Part shown: positions 24,895-33,213 of the stretch, piece after piece | Layout: each line of letters opens with the position of its first letter | Position numbering within the stretch: position 1 is the stretch's first letter | Assembly: GCA_034505495.1 (NCBI GenBank) | Contig: JAPDQV010000004.1 | Span: forward strand, 14,845-54,620 | Length of the DNA: 39,776 nucleotides | Source: a candidate division KSB1 bacterium | Lineage (GTDB): Bacteria > Zhuqueibacterota > Zhuqueibacteria > Residuimicrobiales > Krinioviventaceae | Reading direction: 5' to 3' | Made by a program: the position numbers and the translations under genes | Notes under the pieces: model-generated | Seen by the model: only the letters and a program-made list of their open reading frames with translations | What the model was told of the DNA's origin: nothing | Database searches by the model: none

Positions 24895-25629
24895 TCAAGT
24901 CGTGGTCACCACTTGCGGCAGCTTTTTCTTTGCTGCCGGCTTTAAGGCGTGTCGATAGGCTTCCGGCGTATCGATGTCGATCCATTTTTTCTTCTTAATG
25001 AATACTGCGCCCATTCGTTTTTCGGCAATCAATGCCGTAACACCGGCGCTGATGGACTCCAACCCTTTCTCTGCCTGAGCCCTCATGCAGCGAAAAAAAT
25101 GACCATCAAGCCGAAAAACGCCGCAATCAATGCCGTTATAGTTTTCCAGCTCCTTGCCGATTCGGAGGATCCGTTTTCCTTTTACCAGAACCTTGGTGGC
25201 GTCGTCGAGGTCAAAAACCTTCTCGATGCGCTTGTCGACAAGAAGCAAATTCTTACGGCGTTTGCAGCGGATCAACTTCCTAATGGCTTTCGGCGGGACA
25301 ATGTGGTCGCACATCGAGAGAACAAACGGCTCGTCGCCGACTTCTTTTTCGGCAGCCAGAACCGAAAGACCATTGCCGCGGCGCCACTCGGGATTTTCGA
25401 CAAAAGTGATGCGAATGCCAAAGTTGTCCTGCGACACGACATATTGAATGATGTCGTTTTTTCTCCAGCCGACAACAATAACAATTTCGTCTATTCCGCA
25501 CTTTTTCAAGTTGCGTATGATGCGCGACAGAATTGTGCCTTTTTTATATGGCAGAAGCGTTTTCGGTCTTTGGTTCGTCTTTTCCCACAGCCTGCTGCTC
25601 TGCCCGGCGGCAATAATGACGGCTTTCAT
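24895..25629 (-). CDS. CTP:polyol-phosphate cytidylyltransferase, inositol-1-phosphate (IPCT)-like
   Basis: 244-residue nucleotidyltransferase. N-terminal signature AAGQSSRL (7-14) with Lys23 in RPKTLLP; acidic metal site D108 in SMCDHIVPP; WIDIDTPEAY (216-225) near the end. Several stretches in order, GNGLSVLA (85-92), FVLSMCDH (102-109), DDATKVLVKGKRILRIGKEL (142-161) and GIDCGVFRLD (166-175), resemble what I recall of archaeal and Thermotoga L-myo-inositol-1-phosphate cytidylyltransferases, which make CDP-inositol. This is a memory-based match, and a sugar-phosphate nucleotidyltransferase is the alternative. Its ATG overlaps the stop of the TagF-like gene (ATGA). The product, a CDP-polyol, would be a natural donor for that neighbour. 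Confidence 0.75.
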   Translation of the reverse strand: MKAVIIAAGQSSRLWEKTNQRPKTLLPYKKGTILSRIIRNLKKCGIDEIVIVVGWRKNDIIQYVVSQDNFGIRITFVENPEWRRGNGLSVLAAEKEVGDEPFVLSMCDHIVPPKAIRKLIRCKRRKNLLLVDKRIEKVFDLDDATKVLVKGKRILRIGKELENYNGIDCGVFRLDGHFFRCMRAQAEKGLESISAGVTALIAEKRMGAVFIKKKKWIDIDTPEAYRHALKPAAKKKLPQVVTTT

Positions 25630-26747
25630 GCCCGCTCCTGAGGATTGTTTTCATGCCCGCCCTCTTCATACAACTCTTCCATTTTTGCCACGAATCGTTC
25701 GGCGGCATGACCGTCTAATTGATAAAAGAGTTCCTCGCGGTATTGATCAGCGAGTTTACGCATTTCCGGCGTCGGCGAGAGCGCCCGTTCAATTGCATCG
25801 CGAATCTGCTTTCCTGAAGAAATATGGGGAAAGGCGCCCTTGAGAAATTCCCGATTGTCGATTTCGAGCAGCGGTTCGCCGTCCGAGTGGCGCAGGCGAT
25901 CGCAGGGCAGTTCATAGACGATGCCGAATTTGCCGAGCGCTAAAAAGTCGAACACCGTGCTCGACGCCTCGCTGATGAGCGTATCGGCAACGGCATAATA
26001 GGGAACAATGTTGTACGCATCGAACGGCAGCAGCACCGCATGCCTGTACTTGCGCACTCGGCGTTCATAGATACGGTGCTGCCGATGCGGCGCATATTTG
26101 CCCATCCAGCTGTAGGGATGCAGCTTGATGATGAGATTATAGTCGCGGGTCTGCTCGAAAATATCGTCCTTTACTTCGTACAAACAGGTCGGCTTGTAAG
26201 TGGGGGCAAAGAGCACGGTTTTTTTCGCGGGATCCAATCCCAAGCTGCGAAGAATGGCTTCACGGTCAGAGTAGCGGCCTTGAAAGTAATAGTCGAGCTT
26301 GGGGAGTCCAATCAAATGGACTTCGCTTTTGTTCAAGCGGCCGGAACGCTGCAGCGCCTCGACGCGATGCCTGCCTTCGACAAAAATCTGATAGCGGTCA
26401 TGCGGTACTTTGGCCAAATTACGATACAGAATGGTTTTAATTCCGGTGCCGTGATTAAGGAAACAGAGCAGCGTTTTGCCGTACGCGGCGGAATTTCTCA
26501 ATGTGTCGCCGGTGATGACGATGTCAAAGCCTCTGGTTTCATCCGTAAAACGATAACCTTGCTTTTCCCATTCTTTGATGATATGGGCTCGGTAGGGGAA
26601 ATCGAACAGCAGCACCCGCCGCTGTTCCATATCGAGTGAGAACCAAACGTCGTATTTGGGATTATTGAGAAGCAGCTCGATTACCGGATCGAAAGCCGCC
26701 TTGTGGTACACATAGCCGATTTTGAAAAGCAGTTTGATTTTCTTCAT
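25626..26747 (-). CDS. CDP-glycerol glycerophosphotransferase-like (TagB/TagF family) enzyme
   Basis: 373 residues with GT-B architecture of the teichoic-acid polymerase family. Motifs, numbered from ATG at 26747: NHGTG with H99, APTYK about 181-185, KLHP with H210, and SEASSTVFDFLALG (259-272), matching HGT, PT-x-R, LHP and the Ser-Ser-x-x-FD signature of TagF. Such enzymes transfer glycerol-phosphate or related polyol-phosphates from CDP donors. A TTG at 26777 would overlap the previous stop (TTGA) and extends the frame by 10 residues; the ATG is preferred because the homologous region starts there (KKIKLLFKIG), but the TTG is possible. The next gene may supply its CDP donor. Teichoic acids are unusual in Gram-negatives, so the acceptor is open. 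Confidence 0.82.
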   Translation of the reverse strand: MKKIKLLFKIGYVYHKAAFDPVIELLLNNPKYDVWFSLDMEQRRVLLFDFPYRAHIIKEWEKQGYRFTDETRGFDIVITGDTLRNSAAYGKTLLCFLNHGTGIKTILYRNLAKVPHDRYQIFVEGRHRVEALQRSGRLNKSEVHLIGLPKLDYYFQGRYSDREAILRSLGLDPAKKTVLFAPTYKPTCLYEVKDDIFEQTRDYNLIIKLHPYSWMGKYAPHRQHRIYERRVRKYRHAVLLPFDAYNIVPYYAVADTLISEASSTVFDFLALGKFGIVYELPCDRLRHSDGEPLLEIDNREFLKGAFPHISSGKQIRDAIERALSPTPEMRKLADQYREELFYQLDGHAAERFVAKMEELYEEGGHENNPQERA

Positions 26748-26773
26748 GCGCGGGAAAAGATTCCTTTCCGATG

Positions 26774-27985
26774 TCAAGGTAATGCAGACACGATTTCGCT
26801 CAGGGAAACGCCCAAAGCTCTGCGGCTGATTTTGTCCAGTTCTCTTTCATCCCCCAAAAGATGCAGAGTTGCGTGGATATGTTCCAGCGATTGGCCGGGC
26901 GCCAGGGCGGCAGCCGGAGAGGAGGTCTCCAATTCGTAAAAAGGCCCCATCGGCTTGGCGCCGGGCGCTGCCGGGCCGTCGTTGTAGCTGTTCACAACAT
27001 CGCCGGCATAGGGTTCCTCTTGAATTTCCCACATCGAGTTGACATAATCGGTGACGCCTTCCGGTTGATTGAACGTCACCAAGGTCAGAAGCTTCAGATC
27101 GGCGTCATAACTGCCGAGAATGTTTTTGGCGCGTTTCGGATTGATGCCGATCTTGCTGCGCAGACGGCCGTCGCCTTTAAAGAACAGCACGCTGTCGCGC
27201 ACCGCCAATCTGTCTGCCGGCGGCTTGCCGAAATAGGCATCGTTGACTTTTGGTCCCAGCGTTTCCTCATCGCCGGGCTTGAAAGGAATGACGATGGTTG
27301 TTTTGGGAGATGGATTGTACATGCCTAGAATCCATACGGAGAGGAGGCCGGTTTCTTTTCGCCAAGCATTGTCGCCGCAGTTAGTGATGACATTGCGCGA
27401 CTCAAAGGCCGTCGCCTTGAGAGCGGCCGAAACCGTAAAATGAAAGCGCTCGGCAATTTGTTCGGGAGTCAGGAGGATGACGGTTCGGTCGAGGCGCAAA
27501 TTAAACGGCGTTCCCGAATAATTTACCAAGCTCATTTCTTTACGAAAGATGACATGCTTGCGGCTATGCTCGACAACCTCGTAAGCGCCTTCGTTGATCG
27601 GCGGCGGCGTGAACCAATGCTCCAAATCGAAGGGATCGCCGGCTTTGAAAAAGATGGAGAATTGGCCTCCTTCAGGCCCAAGCCAAAATCGGTCTTCGCC
27701 GCCGTAAGCGTTGATGTGCGGATTGTTTTCACCCGAGGCGATCAGCTCACGGTTGACCCAGCCGAAACTGATTCCATCAAGGCCGTCGGCCGTGCTCGTC
27801 ATAACCCGTCCCTGCAGCGAGGGCGCAACGATCACCTGCGAGCGTTCATCGTCGCTCTTTATCACCAAAACCCGAGTGTGTTTCTGTAGAAACTCCAGAT
27901 CGTCTTTGAACATGGCGACGTTTCCTTCCTTTTTCGCAGTTTGGCAGGCGGCGAACAGCAGAAAAATCCAACCGATGCGTTTCAT
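26774..27985 (-). CDS. DUF6786-family lipoprotein
   Basis: 403 residues. A short lipoprotein signal MKRIGWIFLLFAAC gives acylated Cys14. The mature protein has family-typical stretches: SLQGRVMTSTADG, SFGWVNRELI, GGEDRFWLGPEGGQFSIFF, NYSGTPFNLRLDRTV, KETGLLSVWILGM and FKGDGRLRSKIGI. I associate these with the DUF6786 family of Bacteroidetes lipoproteins, whose beta-rich fold may be mutarotase-like; no function is established. It begins 15 nt after the sppA stop and its own stop overlaps the possible TTG of the next gene, so it belongs to the four-gene operon. Confidence 0.8.
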   Translation of the reverse strand: MKRIGWIFLLFAACQTAKKEGNVAMFKDDLEFLQKHTRVLVIKSDDERSQVIVAPSLQGRVMTSTADGLDGISFGWVNRELIASGENNPHINAYGGEDRFWLGPEGGQFSIFFKAGDPFDLEHWFTPPPINEGAYEVVEHSRKHVIFRKEMSLVNYSGTPFNLRLDRTVILLTPEQIAERFHFTVSAALKATAFESRNVITNCGDNAWRKETGLLSVWILGMYNPSPKTTIVIPFKPGDEETLGPKVNDAYFGKPPADRLAVRDSVLFFKGDGRLRSKIGINPKRAKNILGSYDADLKLLTLVTFNQPEGVTDYVNSMWEIQEEPYAGDVVNSYNDGPAAPGAKPMGPFYELETSSPAAALAPGQSLEHIHATLHLLGDERELDKISRRALGVSLSEIVSALP

Positions 27986-28000
27986 AAAACGGCCCTCCGT

Positions 28001-30394
28001 TTAGCGCTCCAAAGAGGGAAAATTATCCGGCGACATCATTAAGACGGGTTTCAACGGTTGGTCGAGCAGAATCCGCAAATAGTCGATCGACGGGTCCGAG
28101 GTTGTTTTAACGGCAAAAAAGGAGCTCAACAACTCTTCGAGATTGTCCTTCGGATAGTATTCGACGATCCGCCACGGCTTATCGCCGGCGATCTTGGTCT
28201 CTTCGGCTGCTCTTTCGACAGCTTTAAGAAGACCGCCAATCTCATCCACCAAACCGGCCTCTTTTCCGTCCAGGCCCGAAAAGAATCGTCCTTGCCCCAC
28301 CGCGTCGACTGCCTCTCGGCTCATAGCACGTCCTTGTGCAACCTTGCCGATGAACAGCTCATACATTTCACGAATCCATTTTTCAACTGCAGCCTTTTCC
28401 TCGTCCGTCAGGTTACGGCGCGGTACGGTCAAACTGATGACCGGCAAAGTAACGCCGCTTTCTATATCGGCATGATCGCCGCGCTGAACGCGGTCCTCGC
28501 TCATCCCCCATTTGGCGGAAAATCCTTTATCGTAAACCCATCCGCCGATAACGCCGATGGAGCCGGTGACTGTATTCGGACCGGCCAGTATTCTTTTGCC
28601 GTACATGGAAAGCCAATAGCCGCCGGAGCCGGCCACTTGACCTTGGCTGACGATGACCGGCTTTTTCTCCGCGCATTTTTTCATCGCTTCAGCGACAATA
28701 TCTGCAGCAAGAGCCGATCCTCCCGGCGAGTCGACCCGAAAGACAATTGCCTTGATTTCGCGATCCTTGGCCAGACGTTCGAACAGCTTGGCCAGTTTTC
28801 TGGCGCGAATGCCGCTTTCCAGATCGCAGGCGCCGAGGCCGTAAATCAACGCGATCTTTTGCGCTCCGCCCCATCGATCATCATACAACGCCAGGTCGTA
28901 CAGATCCTTGCGGCGCAGTTTCATCAATCGACCCTTGCCGCACTCCTTGAGGATCGTCTTTAGGTCGTTCCAGCGGCCCAGCCGATCGACCAGCTTGAGC
29001 TCAAGCGCTTTTTCCGCGCTCAGCAGGGCGAACTGATTGATGATCGAGTCGAAGCGGCTCTCCGTAAAGCCGCGCGAGCTGCAGACGTCGCTCCGCAGCA
29101 GCTCGTACCAATCATCCAAGTAGGCCTGGCGCTGCTCGCGATCCGCCTCGGACAAATCCTCACGGCTGTAAGTTTCAAGCGCGGATTTCCATTTAAAGTA
29201 GCGCCATTCATCAAATCCGAGTCCCAGCTTTTCCAGCGTGCCTTTAAGATAAGTTCGGCTCATGACCAGACCGGGAAGAAAAAGCATGCCGAGGGGATCC
29301 ATGACCAGTTCGTCGGCCGCCGAAGACAGATGATAGCCGGTCATACCGGCTTCTTCAATAAAGACGATGACCCGCTTTCCATTGCGCCGCGCACGAATCA
29401 GCTCTTCGCGCAGCTCCCAAGCGTGTTCCGGCCGCACCAAAAGTCCGGTCAAATTCACGGCGATCGCCGCCAAACGCGGATCGTCGGCTGCCGCACACAA
29501 GTCCCGTAACAGCGGATAAAAAGCTTCCTGCGTGCCGCTGAACAGCAGTCCTCTTCGATAATCGACAGCGCCTTTTATCTCAAAGGCGGCATAAGCTTTC
29601 TCTTTCATGAACCGGCTCACCCATGAAGGCCGCAACGAGCCGGCACGCATCATGAGCAAGGTGCGAGCCGAACCGCCGCCTTCAGGCTGAATCGTATGCG
29701 CGGCAATGGAGCCGTGACCTATATCAAAGGTCAACCCCAAACTGTACGACTTGTCTCCGAAATATCTGCCGACGGCATAAAGGCCGGTAATCGGCTGTAC
29801 GGCAGCGCCGACGCTCCAGCTTTTTTCGCTCATCTTGACGTTTTTATCAAGAACCGCATCGCCGAAAATCGTCAGCCTCGAGGTTCCCAAGGGACGCCAT
29901 CCGATTTCCATGACCGACCAGGGAGAAGCGTTCCCCTGCGGAAAAAAGGCTGCGGCGCCGATAGAAAGCTGTCGAGCGGGCCGCAGGATGACGCCGGCAC
30001 GCCACTCTGTCTCAGTTCCCTGTTTGTCCGTTCGTTGCGACCATTGATATCCGAATCCAAAGGCTGCCTTTTCATCGCCGCCTGCCAAAGCCAAATGATA
30101 GCTGGTTTGCGCCGTCGCAGGGCTAAGCTGCTTTCTGGTAACACCTGCGCCTAATCCCTTTAGACTGGAAAAGAGCGCCCAGTTTTCCAACTTTTCTTGC
30201 GGCAGCGCAGCGTGCGCTTGAAATTCAGGAAAGGGGAGCATGGCGACCACGGCGGGATTTGCGCAGCCGAGCAGACCGGTCCCGAACGCTGACGAAGGGG
30301 CCTGCAAATACTCGAAACGTTGATAGTAAGAAGGCTGGGCGGCAAGCCCCGCAGCTTCGAAAAGCAGTAGGCAGAAAAGTGCAGCCGGCTTCAT
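28001..30394 (-). CDS. sppA: Signal peptide peptidase SppA with N-terminal barrel-like extension
   Basis: 797 residues, much longer than typical SppA (about 590-620). Residues 1-20 are a cleavable signal. Residues about 21-245 are beta-rich with repeated strands and turns (LALAGGDEKAAFGFGYQW, SIGAAAFFPQG, LTIFGDAVLD, YSLGLTFDIG), like a PorV/outer-membrane-barrel domain. The rest is a 67-kDa-type tandem SppA: the general base is probably K403 in FKWKSALETYSREDLSE, and the nucleophile S590 in QVAGSGGYW, both in places equivalent to E. coli K209 and S409. PGGSALAA (558-565) and TGSIGVIGG (610-618) also match. GAGGAGGA lies upstream of the ATG. The fusion suggests the protease acts at or near the outer membrane, not the inner membrane. 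Confidence 0.88.
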   Translation of the reverse strand: MKPAALFCLLLFEAAGLAAQPSYYQRFEYLQAPSSAFGTGLLGCANPAVVAMLPFPEFQAHAALPQEKLENWALFSSLKGLGAGVTRKQLSPATAQTSYHLALAGGDEKAAFGFGYQWSQRTDKQGTETEWRAGVILRPARQLSIGAAAFFPQGNASPWSVMEIGWRPLGTSRLTIFGDAVLDKNVKMSEKSWSVGAAVQPITGLYAVGRYFGDKSYSLGLTFDIGHGSIAAHTIQPEGGGSARTLLMMRAGSLRPSWVSRFMKEKAYAAFEIKGAVDYRRGLLFSGTQEAFYPLLRDLCAAADDPRLAAIAVNLTGLLVRPEHAWELREELIRARRNGKRVIVFIEEAGMTGYHLSSAADELVMDPLGMLFLPGLVMSRTYLKGTLEKLGLGFDEWRYFKWKSALETYSREDLSEADREQRQAYLDDWYELLRSDVCSSRGFTESRFDSIINQFALLSAEKALELKLVDRLGRWNDLKTILKECGKGRLMKLRRKDLYDLALYDDRWGGAQKIALIYGLGACDLESGIRARKLAKLFERLAKDREIKAIVFRVDSPGGSALAADIVAEAMKKCAEKKPVIVSQGQVAGSGGYWLSMYGKRILAGPNTVTGSIGVIGGWVYDKGFSAKWGMSEDRVQRGDHADIESGVTLPVISLTVPRRNLTDEEKAAVEKWIREMYELFIGKVAQGRAMSREAVDAVGQGRFFSGLDGKEAGLVDEIGGLLKAVERAAEETKIAGDKPWRIVEYYPKDNLEELLSSFFAVKTTSDPSIDYLRILLDQPLKPVLMMSPDNFPSLER

Positions 30395-30475
30395 AAATCC
30401 TCCTCTGCGGTTACTTGTCGATGCCGTGCTTTCCCGTTGCTTGGGTCATGATGGCGCATTGCGGTTATAAATTTA

Positions 30476-30558
30476 ATCCGCGAATGAACGCCAATGAGCG
30501 CCAATAGGTGGAATTTTTAGGTTGTTTGATTCGCGTGCATTCGCGTTTATTAGCGGAT
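30476..30558. repeat. Imperfect inverted repeat with 10-nt periodicity
   Basis: Two 30-nt arms (30476-30505 and 30529-30558) are reverse complements at 24 of 30 positions, around a 23-nt spacer. Within each arm a 10-nt unit (form CGCGAATGAA, CGCCAATGAG, CGCCAATAGG) repeats three times. It lies in the 206-bp gap between sppA and the malate/lactate dehydrogenase gene, and there is no T run for a simple terminator. It looks like a dispersed REP/miniature-element type repeat; no second copy was noticed in this window. The rest of the gap shows only the sppA ribosome-binding site. Confidence 0.8.
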
Positions 30559-30600
30559 TTATGATTTTTCTCCGTTACAAAATTCGCAGCTTTTCAAGGA

Positions 30601-31707
30601 TCATTCCCAAGGAAACCGCCAATGATGGAGCGCCAATTCGTCGCGCATTTGCACCAGCTGTTTTTGCACCAAAGGCGGCAAGGGTGCGCCGGTCTTTTCG
30701 CGCTCGATCGAAAAGAAATATTCCTTCTCCCCATGGGTATAGATCCGCTCGGCGCCTTTAGCCTTGCGTGAAGACCTCAAGCTCCGGAGGATATCGCCGC
30801 TCTGTTTTTTGAATTGTTGCGGATCTGCAAAGTGGGAAACATCGACGGCAATGAAAAAGTGAGAAAGCGGAATCGCCGTCTTTTTCCCGCTCTCGTCGAC
30901 GCCGTTCAGTTGTTTTAGAAACGGGCTGAGCGTCAATCCGGCGGTGAGCAGTTCGACGACCGCGGCAAAGCCGTACCCCTTGTGCCCTCCCATCTCCTCT
31001 CCTATTCCTCCGAGCGGTGTAAGGGCGGCGGTCCCTGACGTTAAAGCCTTCAACACTGCCTCTGCGTCGGTCATTGCTTTTCCGTCTGAATCGACCACCC
31101 AACCGACCGGCAGCGGCTTGCCCAAGCGTGCGTACAGTTCAATTTTGCCGCGTTGACAGGTCGATGTGGCATAGTCGTTGGTAAAAGGGAACGGCTCGTC
31201 CGTCGGCACGGCAAAGACCAACGGATTTGTACCGAGCAGGTTTTCGACACCCCAAGTCGGGGCGACAGACGGCCGCGCATTGGTGCCGGTGAGCCCGATC
31301 ATGTCCCGTTCGCAAGCCATCAAAGGATAGTATGCCGCGATACCGTAATGGGTAGAGTTTTTGGCAACCACCATTCCGATGCCGTAAACGGAGGCCTTTT
31401 CGATGGCCATTTCCATGCATCGTTTGGCAACAACCATTCCCATGCCGTTGCCGCCGTCGATTACGGCGGTGGCGCCGATGTCCCGTTCGACCTTGATCTG
31501 CGTCACGGCGTTCTGCGTCCCCTCTCTGATGCGGTCATAGTAGATCGGCTTCAGCCTGCCGACTCCGTGCGAATCAATTCCGCGGCGGTCCGCCGCTGCC
31601 AGCACGTCGGCGCAGATTTCGGCGTCTTCCGCCGGACACCCCAGACCTATAAAGACATCTCGGGCAAAATCTTTTAATTTCTGAATCGGATAATATACTT
31701 CCGCCAT
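30601..31707 (-). CDS. Malate/L-lactate dehydrogenase-family (Ldh2/YlbC/AllD) oxidoreductase
   Basis: 368-residue NAD(P)-dependent dehydrogenase of the type-2 malate/lactate dehydrogenase family, distinct from Rossmann-type LDH. Signature residues are seen: D45-S46-H47-G48 in RRGIDSHGVGR, H120 in AKNSTHYG, GTNARPSVAP (141-150) and GTNPLVFAVP (159-168), and GGHKGYG (240-246). The frame is open far upstream, overlapping the GWxTD gene, but the family begins at ATG 31705-31707, which follows AAGGA by 8 nt. The substrate in the family varies (malate, lactate, ureidoglycolate, 2,3-diketogulonate). It lies 79 nt after the GWxTD gene. Confidence 0.88.
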   Translation of the reverse strand: MAEVYYPIQKLKDFARDVFIGLGCPAEDAEICADVLAAADRRGIDSHGVGRLKPIYYDRIREGTQNAVTQIKVERDIGATAVIDGGNGMGMVVAKRCMEMAIEKASVYGIGMVVAKNSTHYGIAAYYPLMACERDMIGLTGTNARPSVAPTWGVENLLGTNPLVFAVPTDEPFPFTNDYATSTCQRGKIELYARLGKPLPVGWVVDSDGKAMTDAEAVLKALTSGTAALTPLGGIGEEMGGHKGYGFAAVVELLTAGLTLSPFLKQLNGVDESGKKTAIPLSHFFIAVDVSHFADPQQFKKQSGDILRSLRSSRKAKGAERIYTHGEKEYFFSIEREKTGAPLPPLVQKQLVQMRDELALHHWRFPWE

Positions 31708-31786
31708 TGATATGTCCTTATCTGCATACGGCACTGTTAATCTAATGTTAAAATTTACAAAAACTGAATTTGCTCTCCAATCGAAA

Positions 31787-33139
31787 TCAGTATCCTTTTC
31801 GCAAAACAGACATATAATTTGCGTCCTGCAGTTCCCCGAAAAGATCCGAATGAACCAACCTATAATTTCGGTATCCTTCAAGATCGCCGAATACAAAACG
31901 CACGCCGTTTTGCAGTTTTTGATAGAACCAGATTTCGTAAGGGACAAAGTTCTGTTCATTCGGTCGCCGCTCTATGTCGTCCGGCGGGCCGTAAATCATA
32001 TAGACTCGGCCCCTATCGGTCTTCCAACCGTCGATTCTAAAGGCTTGAAAATGTTCATTTGCGTAGGCATAGCGCCGGTAATACTCCTCTCGCACCGGAT
32101 TACTACCGACCGCATACTGCGGATATTTGTTATGCCAAAAGTTGTAAACGAAGCGCCGCTTGCCTTCTAAATTGGCGATTTGTCCATGAACCTGCTGCTC
32201 CTCTTTGGAAAGCAGATAAAAGATTATCTGAAATTCGAGATCGATCTGAGAAGAGTCCATGGAAGCCAAAACCGAATCTTCATAAGGCTCACTCGACCCT
32301 GCTTGCGCCAAAGCTTCTTTCTGCAATACGAAAAAGGTTTTTTGCTGAACGGCCAACGGTTGACCGCTCAGTGTCTGCATTTCCACCACCAGCCGGTAAG
32401 CGCCGGAGTTCAGTTTGCCGACGTTTACCGCGCCGATCTCGACGCTGGGAGAAACGGCCTGCGCTTTGACCACTGCTTTTTCCGGCAATACCGCGTCATC
32501 GCTTTCTTTGGCTATGACACGATAGACCATTCGATACCCTTCTTTCGGCGGCTCGTAAGCTTCCACATAACTGAAGAGCATCGGTTTCTCAAAGGAAAAA
32601 ATGAGACTGGGGTTTGGTTCTACAATCAAGCCGTTTTTGTAAAAGGGCGAAGAGGTATTGCCGGCCGCCTGAAACAAATTGCCGGCGACTTGTATCTCGC
32701 TGATGCGCGGAACTCCCGTGGAAGGCGGTGGAAGACTGAGAGGAAATCGAAGGCTGTCGAACCGCTGCGGCTGATTGAGGTCTTTGAGAACGAATTCACC
32801 GTCATAATTTCCGTAGGGTATCGCGACGCCGATTTTATCCACAATGGCGCTGAGCGGCTGTTCTTCGCCGCTTCGCTCTGCTTCGCTTTTCCAGGCAAAT
32901 TCTTTGACCGGCAGCCCGTTTTGACGAAGGCGTATGACGCCCAGAGTCGATGCGATCTGTTTGCCGTCGCGGGTCACAAAGACCGGTGCGCTGCTCGGCA
33001 GGCTGTAGTAAAATTCGACATAGGCGTTTTGGCCGTCATATTCGAATTTGGCCCAATCCAGACTGGTATGAAGTCCCTGAGAATAAACTTGTACCGCAAC
33101 AAGAAAATACAAAACAAGATAGATATCCCTGCACCTCAT
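31787..33139 (-). CDS. GWxTD domain-containing exported protein
   Basis: 450 residues. The N-terminus has a Sec-type signal (hydrophobic DIYLVLYFLVAVQVY, probable cleavage after SQ near 21). A beta-rich N-terminal region follows. The C-terminal GWxTD domain has the diagnostic FRIDGWKTDRGRVYMIYGPPD (367-387), then FVPYEIWFY and NGVRFVFGD. GWxTD proteins are common in Calditrichota/KSB1/Ignavibacteria-like lineages and are of unknown function. The start ATG follows AAGGG by 6 nt, just downstream of the terminator that ends the PorV gene. This gene is one of the strongest lineage clues in the window. Confidence 0.9.
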   Translation of the reverse strand: MRCRDIYLVLYFLVAVQVYSQGLHTSLDWAKFEYDGQNAYVEFYYSLPSSAPVFVTRDGKQIASTLGVIRLRQNGLPVKEFAWKSEAERSGEEQPLSAIVDKIGVAIPYGNYDGEFVLKDLNQPQRFDSLRFPLSLPPPSTGVPRISEIQVAGNLFQAAGNTSSPFYKNGLIVEPNPSLIFSFEKPMLFSYVEAYEPPKEGYRMVYRVIAKESDDAVLPEKAVVKAQAVSPSVEIGAVNVGKLNSGAYRLVVEMQTLSGQPLAVQQKTFFVLQKEALAQAGSSEPYEDSVLASMDSSQIDLEFQIIFYLLSKEEQQVHGQIANLEGKRRFVYNFWHNKYPQYAVGSNPVREEYYRRYAYANEHFQAFRIDGWKTDRGRVYMIYGPPDDIERRPNEQNFVPYEIWFYQKLQNGVRFVFGDLEGYRNYRLVHSDLFGELQDANYMSVLRKGY

Positions 33140-33159
33140 GACACACCCTTTTTAAAAAG

Positions 33160-33191
33160 AAAGGGTTGACCCCCGAAGGAATCAACCCTTT
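33160..33191 (-). terminator. Rho-independent terminator after the PorV-family gene
   Basis: On the minus strand a 10-bp stem AAAGGGTTGA / TCAACCCTTT with a 12-nt loop is followed by CTTTTT. It lies 22 nt after the PorV-family stop and 20 nt before the GWxTD start. It should separate, at least partly, the exported-protein/barrel unit from the GWxTD gene. Confidence 0.85.
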
Positions 33192-33213
33192 GGTTTCTGA
33201 TGATATGAACGAC

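Noticed and set aside
31708..31959. 84-codon N-terminal extension of the malate/lactate dehydrogenase frame
   Set aside because: It overlaps the end of the GWxTD gene, has no family similarity, and the family start has its own ribosome-binding site.
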